Assembly: GCA_905160935.1 (NCBI GenBank)
Contig: CAJHZI010000242.1
Span: 62,001-126,000, forward strand
DNA length: 64,000 bases
Source of the DNA: Enchytraeus crypticus
Taxonomy: Eukaryota; Annelida; Clitellata; Enchytraeida; Enchytraeidae
Reading direction: 5' to 3'
Shown: one piece after another, positions 24,250 through 36,767 of the stretch
Layout of the letters: each line of letters starts with the position of its first letter
Position numbering within the stretch: position 1 is the first letter of the stretch
Position numbers and translations under genes: made by a program
The notes under the pieces: model-generated
Told to the model about the DNA's origin: nothing
Seen by the model: the letters and a program-made list of their open reading frames with translations, nothing else
The model's database searches: none

Positions 24250-24525
24250 TACACACGTCACACCTATCCAACAATCAATCAATTACAACACACTCACTAT
24301 CCAATACTCTAATTGATTCACATTCGTAATCAATTAAGTGTTTTTATCCAACAATCAATCAATTACTCACTATCCAATACTGCTCTAATTGATTCACATT
24401 CATAATCAATTAAGTGTTTTTATCCAACAATCAATCAATTACACACTCAGTATCCAAAACTGGATCAGTCTAATTCAAGTCTAATTAATTCACATTTATA
24501 ACAAATTAAGTGTTTTTCAAACATT
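24250..24525. repeat. ~85-bp tandem repeat, three units
   Basis: Each unit contains TATCCAACAATCAATCAATT, CTAATTGATTCACATT and ATCAATTAAGTGTTTTT. Confidence 0.85.
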
Positions 24526-24709
24526 TAAAATATCTTGCATTATCACTACATTAATGATTTAATTAATATATAAATCAATGAGTATCATAAGTTATTTTTA
24601 TTATATTTTTAATGCCCTGGGGTGTATGGTGTCCCGGGCTAAAAACAATAAAAAAAAGACTCTATTTAATTAAAGTAACATTAGAAAGAAAAGTTTAAAA
24701 TATTTCCTC

Positions 24710-24985
24710 TGCACATTGTTAGGTGATGAGTACTGTAGATAGACAGCAGGTGATGGGTACTGAGTGATGTACATTGTTAGGTGATGAGTACTGTAGATAG
24801 ACAGCAGGTGATGGGTACTGAGTGATGTACATTATTAGGTGATGAGTACTGTAGATAGACAGCAGGTGATGGGTACTGAGTGATGTACATTGTTAAGTGA
24901 TGAGTACTGTAGATAGACAGCAGGTGATGGGTATTGAATGATGTACATTGTTAGGTGGTGAGTACTGTAGATAGACTTACACATA
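24710..24985. repeat. 57-bp minisatellite
   Basis: About five units with GATGAGTACTGTAGATAGAC and GGTGATGGGTACTGAGTGAT. Confidence 0.9.
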
Positions 24986-25039
24986 GGAACTGGTGATGTC
25001 TGCTGCACAGTGGATGGCAGTTCTGAGGAAAATCTTCGT

Positions 25040-25200
25040 CTCACTGGTCTGTGTTCTTATGATTGTAGCAGCCAGGTTGTACTCGCTGGTCTGTGTTCTT
25101 ATGATTGTAACAGCTAGGTTGTACTCACTGGTCTGTGTTCTTATGATTGTAGCAACCACGTTGTACTCAGTGGTCTGTGTTCTTATGATTGTAGCAGCCT
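25040..25200. repeat. ~43-bp tandem repeat abutting a possible exon
   Basis: Four units contain CTGGTCTGTGTTCTTATGAT and GTTGTACTC. Read on the minus strand each ends ATAAGAACACAG|ACCAGTGAG, an acceptor plus nine bases. The innermost unit runs into ETKIFLRTAIHCAADITSSY before a GTGTAAGT donor. On the plus strand it could instead be donor-side repeats after VLRKIFVSL. Confidence 0.5.
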
Positions 25201-25281
25201 GACGGCTCGTAAGAAACCAGATGTCTGGAGAGGTCGTAAGAGCTGTCGGACGAAGCTGATGAAGCTGACCTGCACTGTCAG

Positions 25282-28200
25282 GCCATCAGCTCATCATCTC
25301 CTCGTGGACTCTCTTGCTGTCTCTCACAGCACTGCGGCGCTCTCCACTTCGGTAATTACCCCGTGGCTGTTCCAGACTACGAGTGCCGTGGTCAATCACG
25401 GACCAGGCGCGCTAGTGTGGTACATTGTGAGCCCCAAGAACGTGGTAAAGTTTACCACGCTGGCAAAGGTTTAGACTTTATTGTTACTCTCCTGATTTTA
25501 GGAAGATTTGATTACTGTGTGCTATATTGATTCTCTCTTGATTTGTAGGAAGATTTGATTTCTGTGTGCTACATTGATTCTCTCTTGATTTGTAGGCAAA
25601 AAACTTCAGACTTGTGCTGAGTTGATTAGCATGATGTGTAGTACAGAAAGCAACATAAAAAAGAGCATTGTGATGGCTTATTGTTTGTGATTATATGATA
25701 TTAGAATATGGACAGTAGTTATTCTGCATCCTCAGTGTATCAACAAGAATACAGTCATGTACAATCAATATTGAATGTTTCTTTGGCTGCACTTTCGAGT
25801 ACAGCGCTTCCTATATGATGGAAGAAATTGAAGTTTTCCAACTTTTCAGTTCTGTACTAAATTTTTGTTCAAAATTGGTTTTATGTGCTTGATATGAAAT
25901 GTTAATATGTAAGGTTTCTGATTCCAATTGATTTTAGCTTTTACTCCAGATTTTGTGAGCGTTTAATTTTAAGCATTATAGTTCTTTATACTCGCTTCAA
26001 GTCAAGATCAGCTGACTAACTGTCAGCCCTTGTTCTCAACTTCAGTTAGAGGATATTGGTGATTTAATTATGACAACAAGCATATTTTATTCTTTAATAA
26101 TATTACGATTAAACATATCGTTTGGACGTTAGTGTTAGTGTTGAGCGTAAATGTTATGTTTTTGTCTTATTATAAACCAATTATATGCAAAATCCTGTCT
26201 TAAGAAGTGACATGCAGGAGGAATTCGTTGAGAAAACTAAGAGTTAACTTTATCTAGGAGTTATGTGATAAAGATCTTTTGATTCAAGTAACTCAGTTAA
26301 CTTTGTTGATTGATTGATTGATGCATTTCTATTAATTAAGTTGATATTTTTGATATGATTGATATTCATACGCACAGAAATGTTTCCAGTAGAGTATAAT
26401 ATATGCCGCCACTTTCTCTCTCATGATCGCTGTGTCGTCCACCCAGCACTGCTGAGGAAAAAGGACGTTCCTGTGGGTGTGGTGCGGCAGCAGGCTGGAT
26501 TAATTGTTAAGATCGTTGACTAATTGTGCGGACTGATTGTTTTGATTGATTGGGTAACGTGTAGAGTTATTTCGTTCAACCTCTTGCTTATTCAGTCATC
26601 ACTATAGAGTTGTGGTCAACAGAGATGTAGTTTATAGAAGAATGCTAAGTATATCTTATATAGATCATTTTAAAAATGAAGTTGTTTTACAAAGAATGTC
26701 TACTTGTCTTGACTTTTTGAACCGAATACGACGACAATAGATGAAATTTTTCGGACACATATATTTGAAAATACCGTAGGGACAGGAATAATAAAGGCAA
26801 AAGATGCAAGGGTCGACAGCGGATGACGTTTATTAAGAGTCTTAACAAATGGATGCAGTTAACTGATACAGAGATGATCAGAGCAACAAAGAACAGAGAC
26901 ATATGGAGGAATATGACCATGACCGCCTAGGCTTGGAACAGGCACGGCACTTAGAGAGAGAGAGATAGAATGATTGGTTGATAAATTGTTGAAAAGTGTA
27001 GCTGTATGATGAACAAAAGCAGTAAGTATTGATTGATTGATTACTTGCTTGTATGATTGATTAATTGATTGATTGTTAAACTGTATAAAGGTGAATTGAA
27101 GATTAGCAACAAGCAGCATTGATTTATTGATTGATCGTTTTGTAGTGCGCCTGCCGTATAAGTGTGAGCGGATTCGACCAGGTACCTCACTTTGCTGCTC
27201 AGGAGCCAGCCAGACCGGACGATGACGACACAGGTTTGTCTTTATCAGGTAGTCAATGATGTTGAGGTTAACGTTTGTTCTGCCTCACAGAGATGGCTGT
27301 TAGTGCCGATGAGACAGGGCTTTGAACCAACGGTCTCCTGCTTCTCTGCCAGCGTGCTATCCATTTGGCCATCTCATCGGCATTGTTCGTTTTTCCTTTA
27401 ATCATGTATGAGTCTCTGATGTATTGTGAGCAGCTCATCTGATACACCACGAGCCTCGCCTCTCTGCCTCTATTAAAACTCTATCTCTTCAAGTCTCTCT
27501 CCTGTTCTGTAAAGTGACTGGTTCGTGCTACCTATTCATAATCAGAGCTAATCCCTTCACAAAATTGTATGTCCTAATCTTGGATAAAGTGCATGAATTA
27601 GTGAATGATTGATTGATTGATAGAGTGCATGAATTAGTGAATGATTGATTGATTGATAGAGTGCATAATGTAGTGATTGGTTGATGGACAGTGAATCAGT
27701 TGCCTGATGAAGTAAAGGGCTTGCTCACGAGAGCAGTTGAAGGACTTGGCGCGAGGAGACGTGGGCTGATAATGGAAGTGTTGAGAGGAGTTGTCGCTGA
27801 CAAGACATCGGCTGTGCAAGGTTTGTCAGAGAGACGCGTTCTTAATACAACTTAGTCACCTTAATACAACTTAGTCACACATACAACACTCAGTGCACGC
27901 ACACACAATACTGAATACGAGGAGAAACACGCATACATACTTACATACACACCCACACATAATAACACACACCCATACATACTTACACGCACACACCCGT
28001 ACATACTTACACACACACACCCGTACATACTTACACCCGTACACACATACTTACACACACACGCCCGTACATACTTACACCCGTACACACATACTTACAC
28101 ACACACGCCCGTACATACTTACACCCGTACACACATACTTACACACACACGCCCGTACATACTTACACCCGTACACACATACTTACACACACACTCGTAC

Positions 28201-29665
28201 GCAAATGTAGTCACAGCTTCCTGTTCAGCTCAGCCCTACCAGTTATATCAACAATTTAAAATAGAAAATTATCATTAGAAGCTGAGAAGTACAGCAGACA
28301 ATGAGCACATACCTCTAAATGTTGTTCTGCAGAAGCTTAATATAACAGCGACAGGGCCTGGTGTATTGGGTGAGCACGACTCTAGTGGTGATCTCTGACC
28401 ACATTCTGCCACTGATATGCTATCGAGCAGGAAATTGACGTTAAACTTGGACCATGGCCCCGTTGCAAAGCTGCTGGCTTTGCATTCCTGCAATAGTTTA
28501 TGCTATTGAAACGTATAATTTACATTGTCTTTGTTATACTTTATTGCATTTCATTGTTGTGTGTTTCTTTATATAGCAGTGTATATTATATTATCATTTC
28601 GTTCTGTGACGCTCTTTGGTATTGTATTCTCTAATATGTTTGTTTCAAATAAAGTGTATTATGTAGTTCTGTATAATATCATGTTGATGGTATGCAGGAC
28701 GAGCAGAGATCGAACCTGCTGAAGACAGTGACGATGAAGAAGAACCCGGCTCTATGCCGTCAGGTATTTTGTTCATTACAATCCCTCGCGGGTCAGTTTT
28801 ACGTCAGCTTCCCCTGAATTTTCAGTTCTGAGGCAGAAGAACTAGAAATTCAAAATTAATTCTAAATATCGATAGGGTTTTTGAATAAACTGGAATTCTA
28901 ATGGCCGTTAATAAGGAATAGAGATATCGCAGTTAAAACCCAAACAGTGGTTTAAGCAACGGAATAGTTGGACGTTTTTTTGTAAGCTTAATCGGCGGTC
29001 TAGTAGTTATTGTTCTCCTTTTGAATGCTTAACACGTGAATTAGGTGATTTGCCGTTTTAAGACGTAAGCTTCTAGTTTTGTGTATGAAATTAATTAATA
29101 AATTATTAATTTATAAATTAATAAGAAATCTTAATTGATTGATTAATTAATTACGAGAACATCAGCTACAAGTCGAGCCTTATACCTACTGGTTAGTGCC
29201 TAACCGTGCTACCTGAGCAGCTGAATGACTAAAGGTTTTAGCTTGGCTAACGTGTGTTTGGTAGGTGGAGCAGTAGGAGGAATTAAGAGACGGTGGGATG
29301 AGGTTGAACAGGAATGTACTACAAAGAGGAGCACAGTGTTGGCCTCTCATATGTCGTATGCCCGTCCCCCTTTGCGTTTCTATGTGCCTTCAACCCCTCC
29401 ACGAGCGGTGGATGCCCCCGCAGACTCTTCCTCCCCGGGTGTGGTCCTGCCCACCCCTGGAGCAAATGGCAACATCATTCCGCCCACCCACCTGCTGGGG
29501 AATGCAGGTTCTTTCTGTGGCGCTGGCTGTTCCCGTCGTATTGGCGGAGCAGGGGGCTCATTACTACTGGTCAAAAGCATGCTTCCACACTTCAGCTGTC
29601 TTCTACTGTTCAAAAGTGTCCTTCCACACTTCAGCTGTCTCCTTCTATTATGTTTTGCAGAGTAG
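25282..29665 (+). CDS. JmjC-like domain gene (JARID2/KDM-like fold), 5 visible exons, 5' end not found
   Basis: Proposed exons: 25282-25468, 26395-26505, 27146-27233, 28698-28763 and 29265-29665. Outgoing and incoming phases agree (0, 0, 1, 1). Seen: SVITPWLFQ, then VNHGPGALVWYIVSPKNVVK, then VVHPALLRKKDVPVGVVRQQ and GFDQVPHFAAQEP. This order resembles the second half of a JmjC domain (N-x-x-x-G-x-x-x-WYxVP, SPELLxxxxIPVxRxVQ, GF...NFA). An acidic stretch (ARPDDDDTG, EPAEDSDDEEEPGS) and a proline-rich tail follow. The usual HxD/E iron ligands are not visible, so any JmjC fold may be inactive, as in JARID2. Two related, broken exons lie on the opposite strand at 18288-18466 and 22139-22317 and share the same incoming phase, which supports the first exon. 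The acceptor at 26395 is ambiguous (26390 possible). No N-terminus, PHD or ARID was found. It may be a gene fragment or a mobile-element gene. AATAAA at 29730 fits a 3' end. Confidence 0.42.
26695..26975 (+). mobile_element. LINE 3' end (reverse transcriptase C-terminus), degenerate
   Basis: Frames read MKFFGHIYLKIP, GKRCKGRQRMTFIKSLNKWM, and EMIRATKNRDIWRNM, then a GGCACTTAGAGAGAGAG tail. The order FGH...GRQR...W...A..DR..WR is the usual end of LINE ORF2. The tail is again (GA)n. Confidence 0.65.
27301..27385 (-). repeat. tRNA-like sequence, probably SINE-derived
   Basis: The minus strand starts GCCGATGAGATGG and ends TCTCATCGGC, an 8-bp closing stem, with a B-box-like GGTTCAAAG. The anticodon and T stems do not pair properly, so a functional tRNA is unlikely. 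Confidence 0.35.
27895..28200. repeat. CA-rich minisatellite (~50 bp unit)
   Basis: Tandem ACACACACGCCCGTACATAC and TTACACCCGTACACACATAC blocks, about four long units. Confidence 0.95.
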
Positions 29666-30144
29666 CTAGAGTAGCTTTATTCTCTTTATTATGTTCGTTC
29701 ACTTCACTTTATACACTAATTCTGAGGGCAATAAAAAAGAACCTGTGACTTTTTGACTTATTGCACGAGTTATATATTTTTTGCACACTGTATATTAATT
29801 AAGCATTCGGTTTTCTATTATTTTTCTCTGAATAAAATAATAGATCTACTTTCTTCTATTGTCTAGTTTGGATCTTGTGAAGAAAATTAAATATCGTCTC
29901 TGACAGAATCTCTGTGATATAGAAATAGACTTTAAATTATTATTGTATATTGCAAACCTATAATTAGAATGCTACTGTCGTCCATGACACTAGCACGGCC
30001 TATTGATATAAATCCAAGCCAGTGAGCAAAAAAGAAGGTTTTTGACGGGTCCAATGTCAAATTCTAGAAAACTAGTTCAAGGCGCCGTAAAGCTAGTCCA
30101 TATGTATGTATATATATATATTTGTATGGGCGTATGTGTATATG

Positions 30145-30183
<39 letters not shown>

Positions 30184-30734
30184 CGTTCTGCCAATTGGCA
30201 GATTCAATTAAGGTACATAGTCATCTTGTTTTCTTATTCTGCTTTCACGCTACACAAAGAGCGCTGCAAGTATCTATACTTCATGTAGCCTATTGCTTGA
30301 CAAAAATAAGCTTCTGAGGTGGTTTCGGGTTTTCTTAATTGCACACTTTGATATCCTCTTAAAAGTTAAAATTGAAAAATGCCCATGCTATCAATTCTGC
30401 GAATGTCCGAGATTTTAATATGTTAGCAGCCTGGACGAGAATTGATATCATGACTTACAACATCAATTAGAGTGCTAATGGGGTTAATGACAAAATCGAG
30501 CACTGTTGAGACAAATCAAAGCCGGTGAGCAAAACAAGAACCAAAATGGTTACGGTCCCAGATCTAGAACACCAGTTCCAAAGATGATATAATATAATAA
30601 CAATTGGAGTGCTACAGTCATCAATGACAACATCAAGCACTAATTAGATAAAATCAAACCGGCGAGAAAAAAGAAGGTTCAAAAACGGTGCAAATATCAA
30701 AATCTAGAAAATCAGTACAAAGTAAAGGGAAATA

Positions 30735-30975
30735 AGGAAAAAGACGTTTAGGCGCTGGTCGCAACTCTTGGACACTGGATGGAAAAGATAGGACTTCAAC
30801 TGCCTATGGAACAACTCATAGGAAAGCAAAGGCCGACAAACTAAGACTTGCGAAGATTGGATAGAAAAGAATTTAAGTTCTGCAGTGCAACTTGCTAGAT
30901 AGAACGATTAGATATCTTAGAGCGTGGAGGTAAGCTAGGTCTCACAAGAGTAATTAGAAGACCGAGTAACAGCAG
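30735..30975 (+). mobile_element. Possible LINE 3' fragment
   Basis: A broken frame reads GRQTKTCEDWIEKNLSSAVQ and LAR, similar in spacing to the GRPxxRWxDDLxxxxxxxxxxxAxDR end of LINE ORF2. Low complexity of evidence. Confidence 0.3.
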
Positions 30976-31455
30976 GCTGCATCACTTTAATCAAGTGAGA
31001 GATACAAATTTGTTCAGGGATGGTGATGGACTTCTAGGTTAAAGAAGCTGTTTTGTAAATAGACATAGGAAATAAAGATAGAAAAGAAGTGCCCAAATTC
31101 ACATATCTTATCAGACGTTCTGCATTCTGAACTGTGTCTAACACGTTTAGAAACTTTAGAGTTCAGAACCAAAGAAAAAATATTTAAGCGAGCCCATACC
31201 ACGCTCGAATTGCCTCATCGGTGATAGATATTTCGCTATACGCAGTGATTTGTTCACTCGTTTTTTTATAATGGCATTGGCAACTCTCTGAAGTCAAGCA
31301 ATGTTGGTAAACACTTCCATGGGTAAACAGCTTTAGATTGTTTACATGTATTGTTTTCTTATCTGTTATTTAGTTTTTTCTTTTATCTGATTAACTCTTT
31401 ATCGTTTAGATCGCCTGATTTAACTGTCGTGTTTGTTAAACCTTCTTGTCAAGCT

Positions 31456-32906
31456 ATGGATCAAGAGGACAGAACACTGAGACCTGAGAGATCTGTAAGT
31501 ATTTTCCTTTTTCTAAACCCCAAAGTTAAACTATTCAATTTTGTTATGGTTGTAAATGGTTATTGATTAGCTATAATATCAGTTATAAGAGCCATTTTTT
31601 CACTTTTACATTGTAGTTTTCTTCATTTCTTGTTGAATTTACTACATTTTACTGGTCGTTTTCACGCACAAATGTTATTTAAATGTGTGGATATGTTGTT
31701 TGTGTATTGGTAAGGATAATTGGGTGTTTTAGGTAGCTACCGAAATAATTTTTTACTGTCGCAATACTAAAATGTCTTAACACAAAAAAGATTTTTAAAG
31801 AATCGAAATCCTAATTCCTCACCCTAACATCTTACTTTAAAAATTTAACAACTTAAACCCTAACCATTAAGTCTGTAAAAAAATATTCAGTAAGACCCAC
31901 AGTCACATTGGTAAGTATGTTTTTAGGTATAATAACTAATCAAAGTGTGTACTTCTTTCGCTTATAATTTTGGTATCACAAGGTATGAAATGAAACAAAT
32001 TAAATGAAGGCGGTAGATGTACAGTAAAGCAGATGAAGTATCGTAATATATTGATGCATACATTAGAGTTCTCACTATACAGAGCATAAAGTACAGACAT
32101 ACTACTGACATACTGCTGACTTAAATAAATGAAGATTTCAATTTGTGTGATGGTAATTAATATAAGAATGTTTTCCCACTCAACGACGATGTCGCAGACG
32201 TTTTAAAAAGCATCAAAAGGCAACGATTACTAATATCAACGATTACTAATTTGCTGGAACCAGTGGCGAAGTCGGTAAGACACTCGACCGCGTATCAATA
32301 TGTGCGGGGTTCAAATCCTGGGCTCACCCGTCACTGACATCGCTTTCGAGTGAGACCCAGTGTGACGTTATGTTATGTTATGTTTTATGTTATGTTATGT
32401 TATGTTAATCGATGTCACTATTGTTTTCTCAGACCCTCAGTTTATCAAGCTCGCTGTCACCCTCTACCCCGCGGCTGTGTGAAGGTTTGTCGCAGCTCTA
32501 CCTGGAGCAGGAGCGAGCCTGCGTCAGGAGCTTTGACGGCTGGAGCGAGACGGAGCAGGTTCAGTTCGCAGAGACAATTCTCTCTCGGATGAGTCACTCT
32601 CAGCTGGGAACGGTGGAAAACTATCTGAGACCCTTGCTTCAGCGGGACTTCATCACCGCTCTGCCTGGTCTGTGTTCTGGGTATACCGTAGAGTGGACGA
32701 AATAGTCGTTCCGTAATTTTTAAATAATTGTTTCATTATTTTGATTTATTTGGTAATTTCGTAACTGATTGTCAGGTGCTGACTGGGTCCGTTGTGGTGC
32801 TATATATTTTAATTCATTGATATACATTGTTTCTCAGCTGATATATTATATTAAAATAGACCTGTCATTTAGCGGAACACGAGAGATACAGAAAGAAAGA
32901 GATAAG

Positions 32907-32976
<70 letters not shown>

Positions 32977-35900
32977 TAATGAAGAAGAGAGAGTTCCCTC
33001 TCTCTCCTTCACTATCTTGATAATGAGAGAGAGAGAGAGATAATGAGAGAGAGAGAGATGGTGTGTTGAATGTGATGGTTTTTGATGTGCTCAGCTCTGG
33101 GACTGAACCATGTATCAGAGAAGATTCTCTCGTATCTCGACGCTCGTTCTCTCTGCTCGGCTGAACTCGTCTCACGCGGCTGGAACAGCGTCGTAGCTGA
33201 CGGAATGATCTGGAAGAAGTTGATAGAGAGCAAGGTACGCGGCAACACACTGTGGGGCAGCCTGGCCGACAGGAGAGGCTGGTATGTAGTCAATCAATCT
33301 ATCAATCAGTCTGTCAGCCGATCTTTCAGTCAATCTAGCAATCAATCAATCTATCAGCCAATCTATCAGCCAATCTATTAGTCAGTCTATCAACCAATCT
33401 ATCAATCTATCAGTCAATGTAGCAATCAGTTTATCAATCAATCTATCAATCAACTAATCAATCAATCAATCAATCTATCAGTCAAGGACCAAGCTCTAAA
33501 TTAAGCAATCTGTGAACCAATCATTTAGTACATAAATCTATCGGAGTAGAGTGAGATACTCCGAAGAATTATCAATCAACCAATCAATCAATCAGTCAAT
33601 CTATAAATTAATCAATATGTGAATGAATCATATAGTACATAAACCCATCAGAGTGGAGTGAGATACTTCTATGAAGCTCTCTGAGTGAGCTTCTCTATCT
33701 CCTAAATATCCTCTATCTCATCTTCTCTATCTCCTAAATATCCTCTATCTCATCTTCTCTATCTTCACTACTTCTGGAGTAATGAAGATGGAGAAGCTCA
33801 TAATATAGTTAATCGGCCTTATAGACCTACAGATTTATTTGTAACTGTAGGTCTTGCAACATGATACAATATTACATAGGTAGCCTTTATTCTATAAGCT
33901 TTAGTGTTACAGAACTCAGAATTACATTAATTAGCATTTTTATAAATAGCAGCTTATTTCTGATATCTCTTCAAGTTGTTTCTGTTTTGATATGTTTTGT
34001 GTATAGTGGTAAGTTTCTCTTCCGCCCCAAATCTCCAGAACTTTTGCAGTCTTCAGAATTCTACAGGAAGCTATATTCTGAGATAGTCAGGGATATTGAG
34101 GTAGTTATTTTGTACAATTTTTTTAGGTAGAATTTAACAAACATTATGCACTCTCAATTTTATGTATATCTATTTCTATATATCCATATAATCTCATTGC
34201 AACATCTGTATCATCAACTATAGTTGAAGGTGCAGATGTTGCAATGAGATTATATGGATACGCACTATGGATTATTCAGACAAATAGCTATTTGTCTGTT
34301 ACAAAATATTTTTATTTTATTTTTGCTGAATATCTCATGTATTTATGTCTCTATGTATTTAGGTCTCCATGTGTTTATGTCTATTTAGGTCTCCATGTGT
34401 TTATGTCTATGTGTTTATATATCTCTGTTTATATATCTGTGTATTTAGGTCTCTATGTGTTTATATATTTATGTCTCTGTGTGTTTAGGTCTCTATGTGT
34501 TTATGTATATGTATTTATGTCACTGTATGTTTATGTTAAACAGAACGTGGAGAGGAACTGGCGTGTAGGCAGACATTCACTTCAGCGTATTGTGTGCCGC
34601 AGTGAATCGAGCAAGGGCGTCTATTGTCTGCAGTATGACGATGAAAAGATTGTCAGCGGCCTGAGAGATAACACCATCAAGGTTTCCTCTCTCTCGATCT
34701 CGCTCTGACTCTCTATACTGCTATGTTTCTCTGTCTCGCTTTCTCTATATATCTATATATCTCTCCTTCTCCCTCCCCCCCCTCTCTCTCTCTCCTGTCT
34801 TTCTTTGGCACTCTTTATCACTGTCTATTTCTTGTTTGTGTTCTTAATAATATTCTTGTTTCTGTTCTTATTAATATTCTTGTTTGTGTTCTTGTTGTTA
34901 GATTTGGCATCGCAAGACCCTGGACTGCACTCAAGTGCTACAAGGTCACACTGGATCAGTGCTGTGCCTTCAGTATGATGATGACATCATCATCTCTGCT
35001 TCCAGCGACTCCACCGTCCGGTGATCAATCAAACAATCAATCAATCAATGCAGTCAGACATACAATCAATCGATCAGTTAAAGAGTTACTGGTTCGTACT
35101 AGAATTATCAATAAAATCCATCAGTCGCTTAATTCAATCAATCAATCAATGCAGTTGATCATATCAGTCAATCTATTCAGTCAGTATTTGATCACTGTAA
35201 TTCTATTTTAATGTATTGTAATTCCATGTTACAGTACTGTAATTCTATTTTACAGTACTGCAATCCTATTTTACAGTATTATAATTCTATTTGCCGGTAT
35301 TGTAATTGTATTTGCCAGTATTGTAATGCTATTTTACAGTACTGTAAATCTATTTTACAGTACTGTAAATCTATTTTACAGTACTGTAAATCTATTTTAC
35401 AGTACTGTAAATCTATTTTACAGTACTGTAAATCTATTTTACAGTACTGTAAATCTATTTTACAGTACTGTAAATCTATTTTACAGTACTGTAAATCTAT
35501 TTTACAGTACTGTAAATCTATTTTACAGTACTGTAAATCTATTTTACAGTACTGTAAATCTATTTTACAGTACTGTAAATCTATTTTAAGAAAGTAAACG
35601 CAATGACAAGGCTGTTGCTTGTTTTTAAGTACAACATAAAGTCAACCTGTGGATTTTCGCTACGACGACGATCTGTTCTATGTATGTACGTTTATACGCT
35701 TGTATGACTATGTTTGTGTGTGTATATGTGTGTATGGCAGCTTGTGTGTTTGTGTGTGTGGTTGTCTGTTTGTACGAGTGTATGATTTTCTGTATGTGTG
35801 TGTATGACAGTGTATGGAACATAAAGACAGGGGTATTGATGAACACACTCATACATCACTGTGAGGCTGTGCTACATCTCAAGTTCTCTGATGGGCTGAT

Positions 35901-36736
35901 GGTAACTTGCTCTAAGGTATTCTACTTCACTCTTTATCTAGTCATTGAAGCCTTTCTGATATATGTCAATCTTTGGTTCTATTACAGACTGATTGATTGA
36001 TTAGCTATGGGATAAATCTATAGATGTTTGGATTGATTGATTGATTGACTACAGGGCAGATCTATAGCAGTGTGGGACATGAACTCAGCCACTGATATCA
36101 ACCTGAGATGAGTGCTTGTGGGTCACACAGCTGATGATTGATTGATTGATTGATTGATTGACTACAGGACAGATCTATAGCTGTGTGGGACATGAACTCA
36201 GCCACTGATATCAACCTGAGACGAGTGCTCGTGGGTCACAGAGCTGCGGTGAATGTTGTGGACTTCGACAACAAGTACATTGTCTCTGCGTCGGGTGACC
36301 GGACTATCAAGGTCTGGCACACCGCCACGTGTGAGTTTGTCCGTACACTGACGGGCCACAAGCGTGGAATAGCCTGTCTCCAGTACAGAGACAAGCTTAT
36401 TGTCAGCGGCAGCTCTGATAATACGATCAGGTGTGGTGTGCGCGTGTGCGTACATGAAAACTGTGACGATTCTTATTTCAGTCTGTTTCATTCTAATCTG
36501 TGCATGTTGTGTGATAGCTAAGGTACTAATTGACCCTCTACACTCAAGGAATAATTAAATTATTATAAAAATATGTTTTCTATATGTATAGTTAGATTGA
36601 GCTGCTAATTGATTGATTGTTGGATTGATTAAGTGACTGATAGATCGATTGACTGATTATTAAATTGTGTTGTTGATTGATTGACTGATTATTATATTGA
36701 TTTACTGTTTGATTGATTATTAGAATGATTGCTGCA

Positions 36737-36767
<31 letters not shown>

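Noticed and set aside
27301..27385. tRNA gene on the minus strand
   Set aside because: Closing stem pairs, but anticodon and T stems do not; no clear anticodon.
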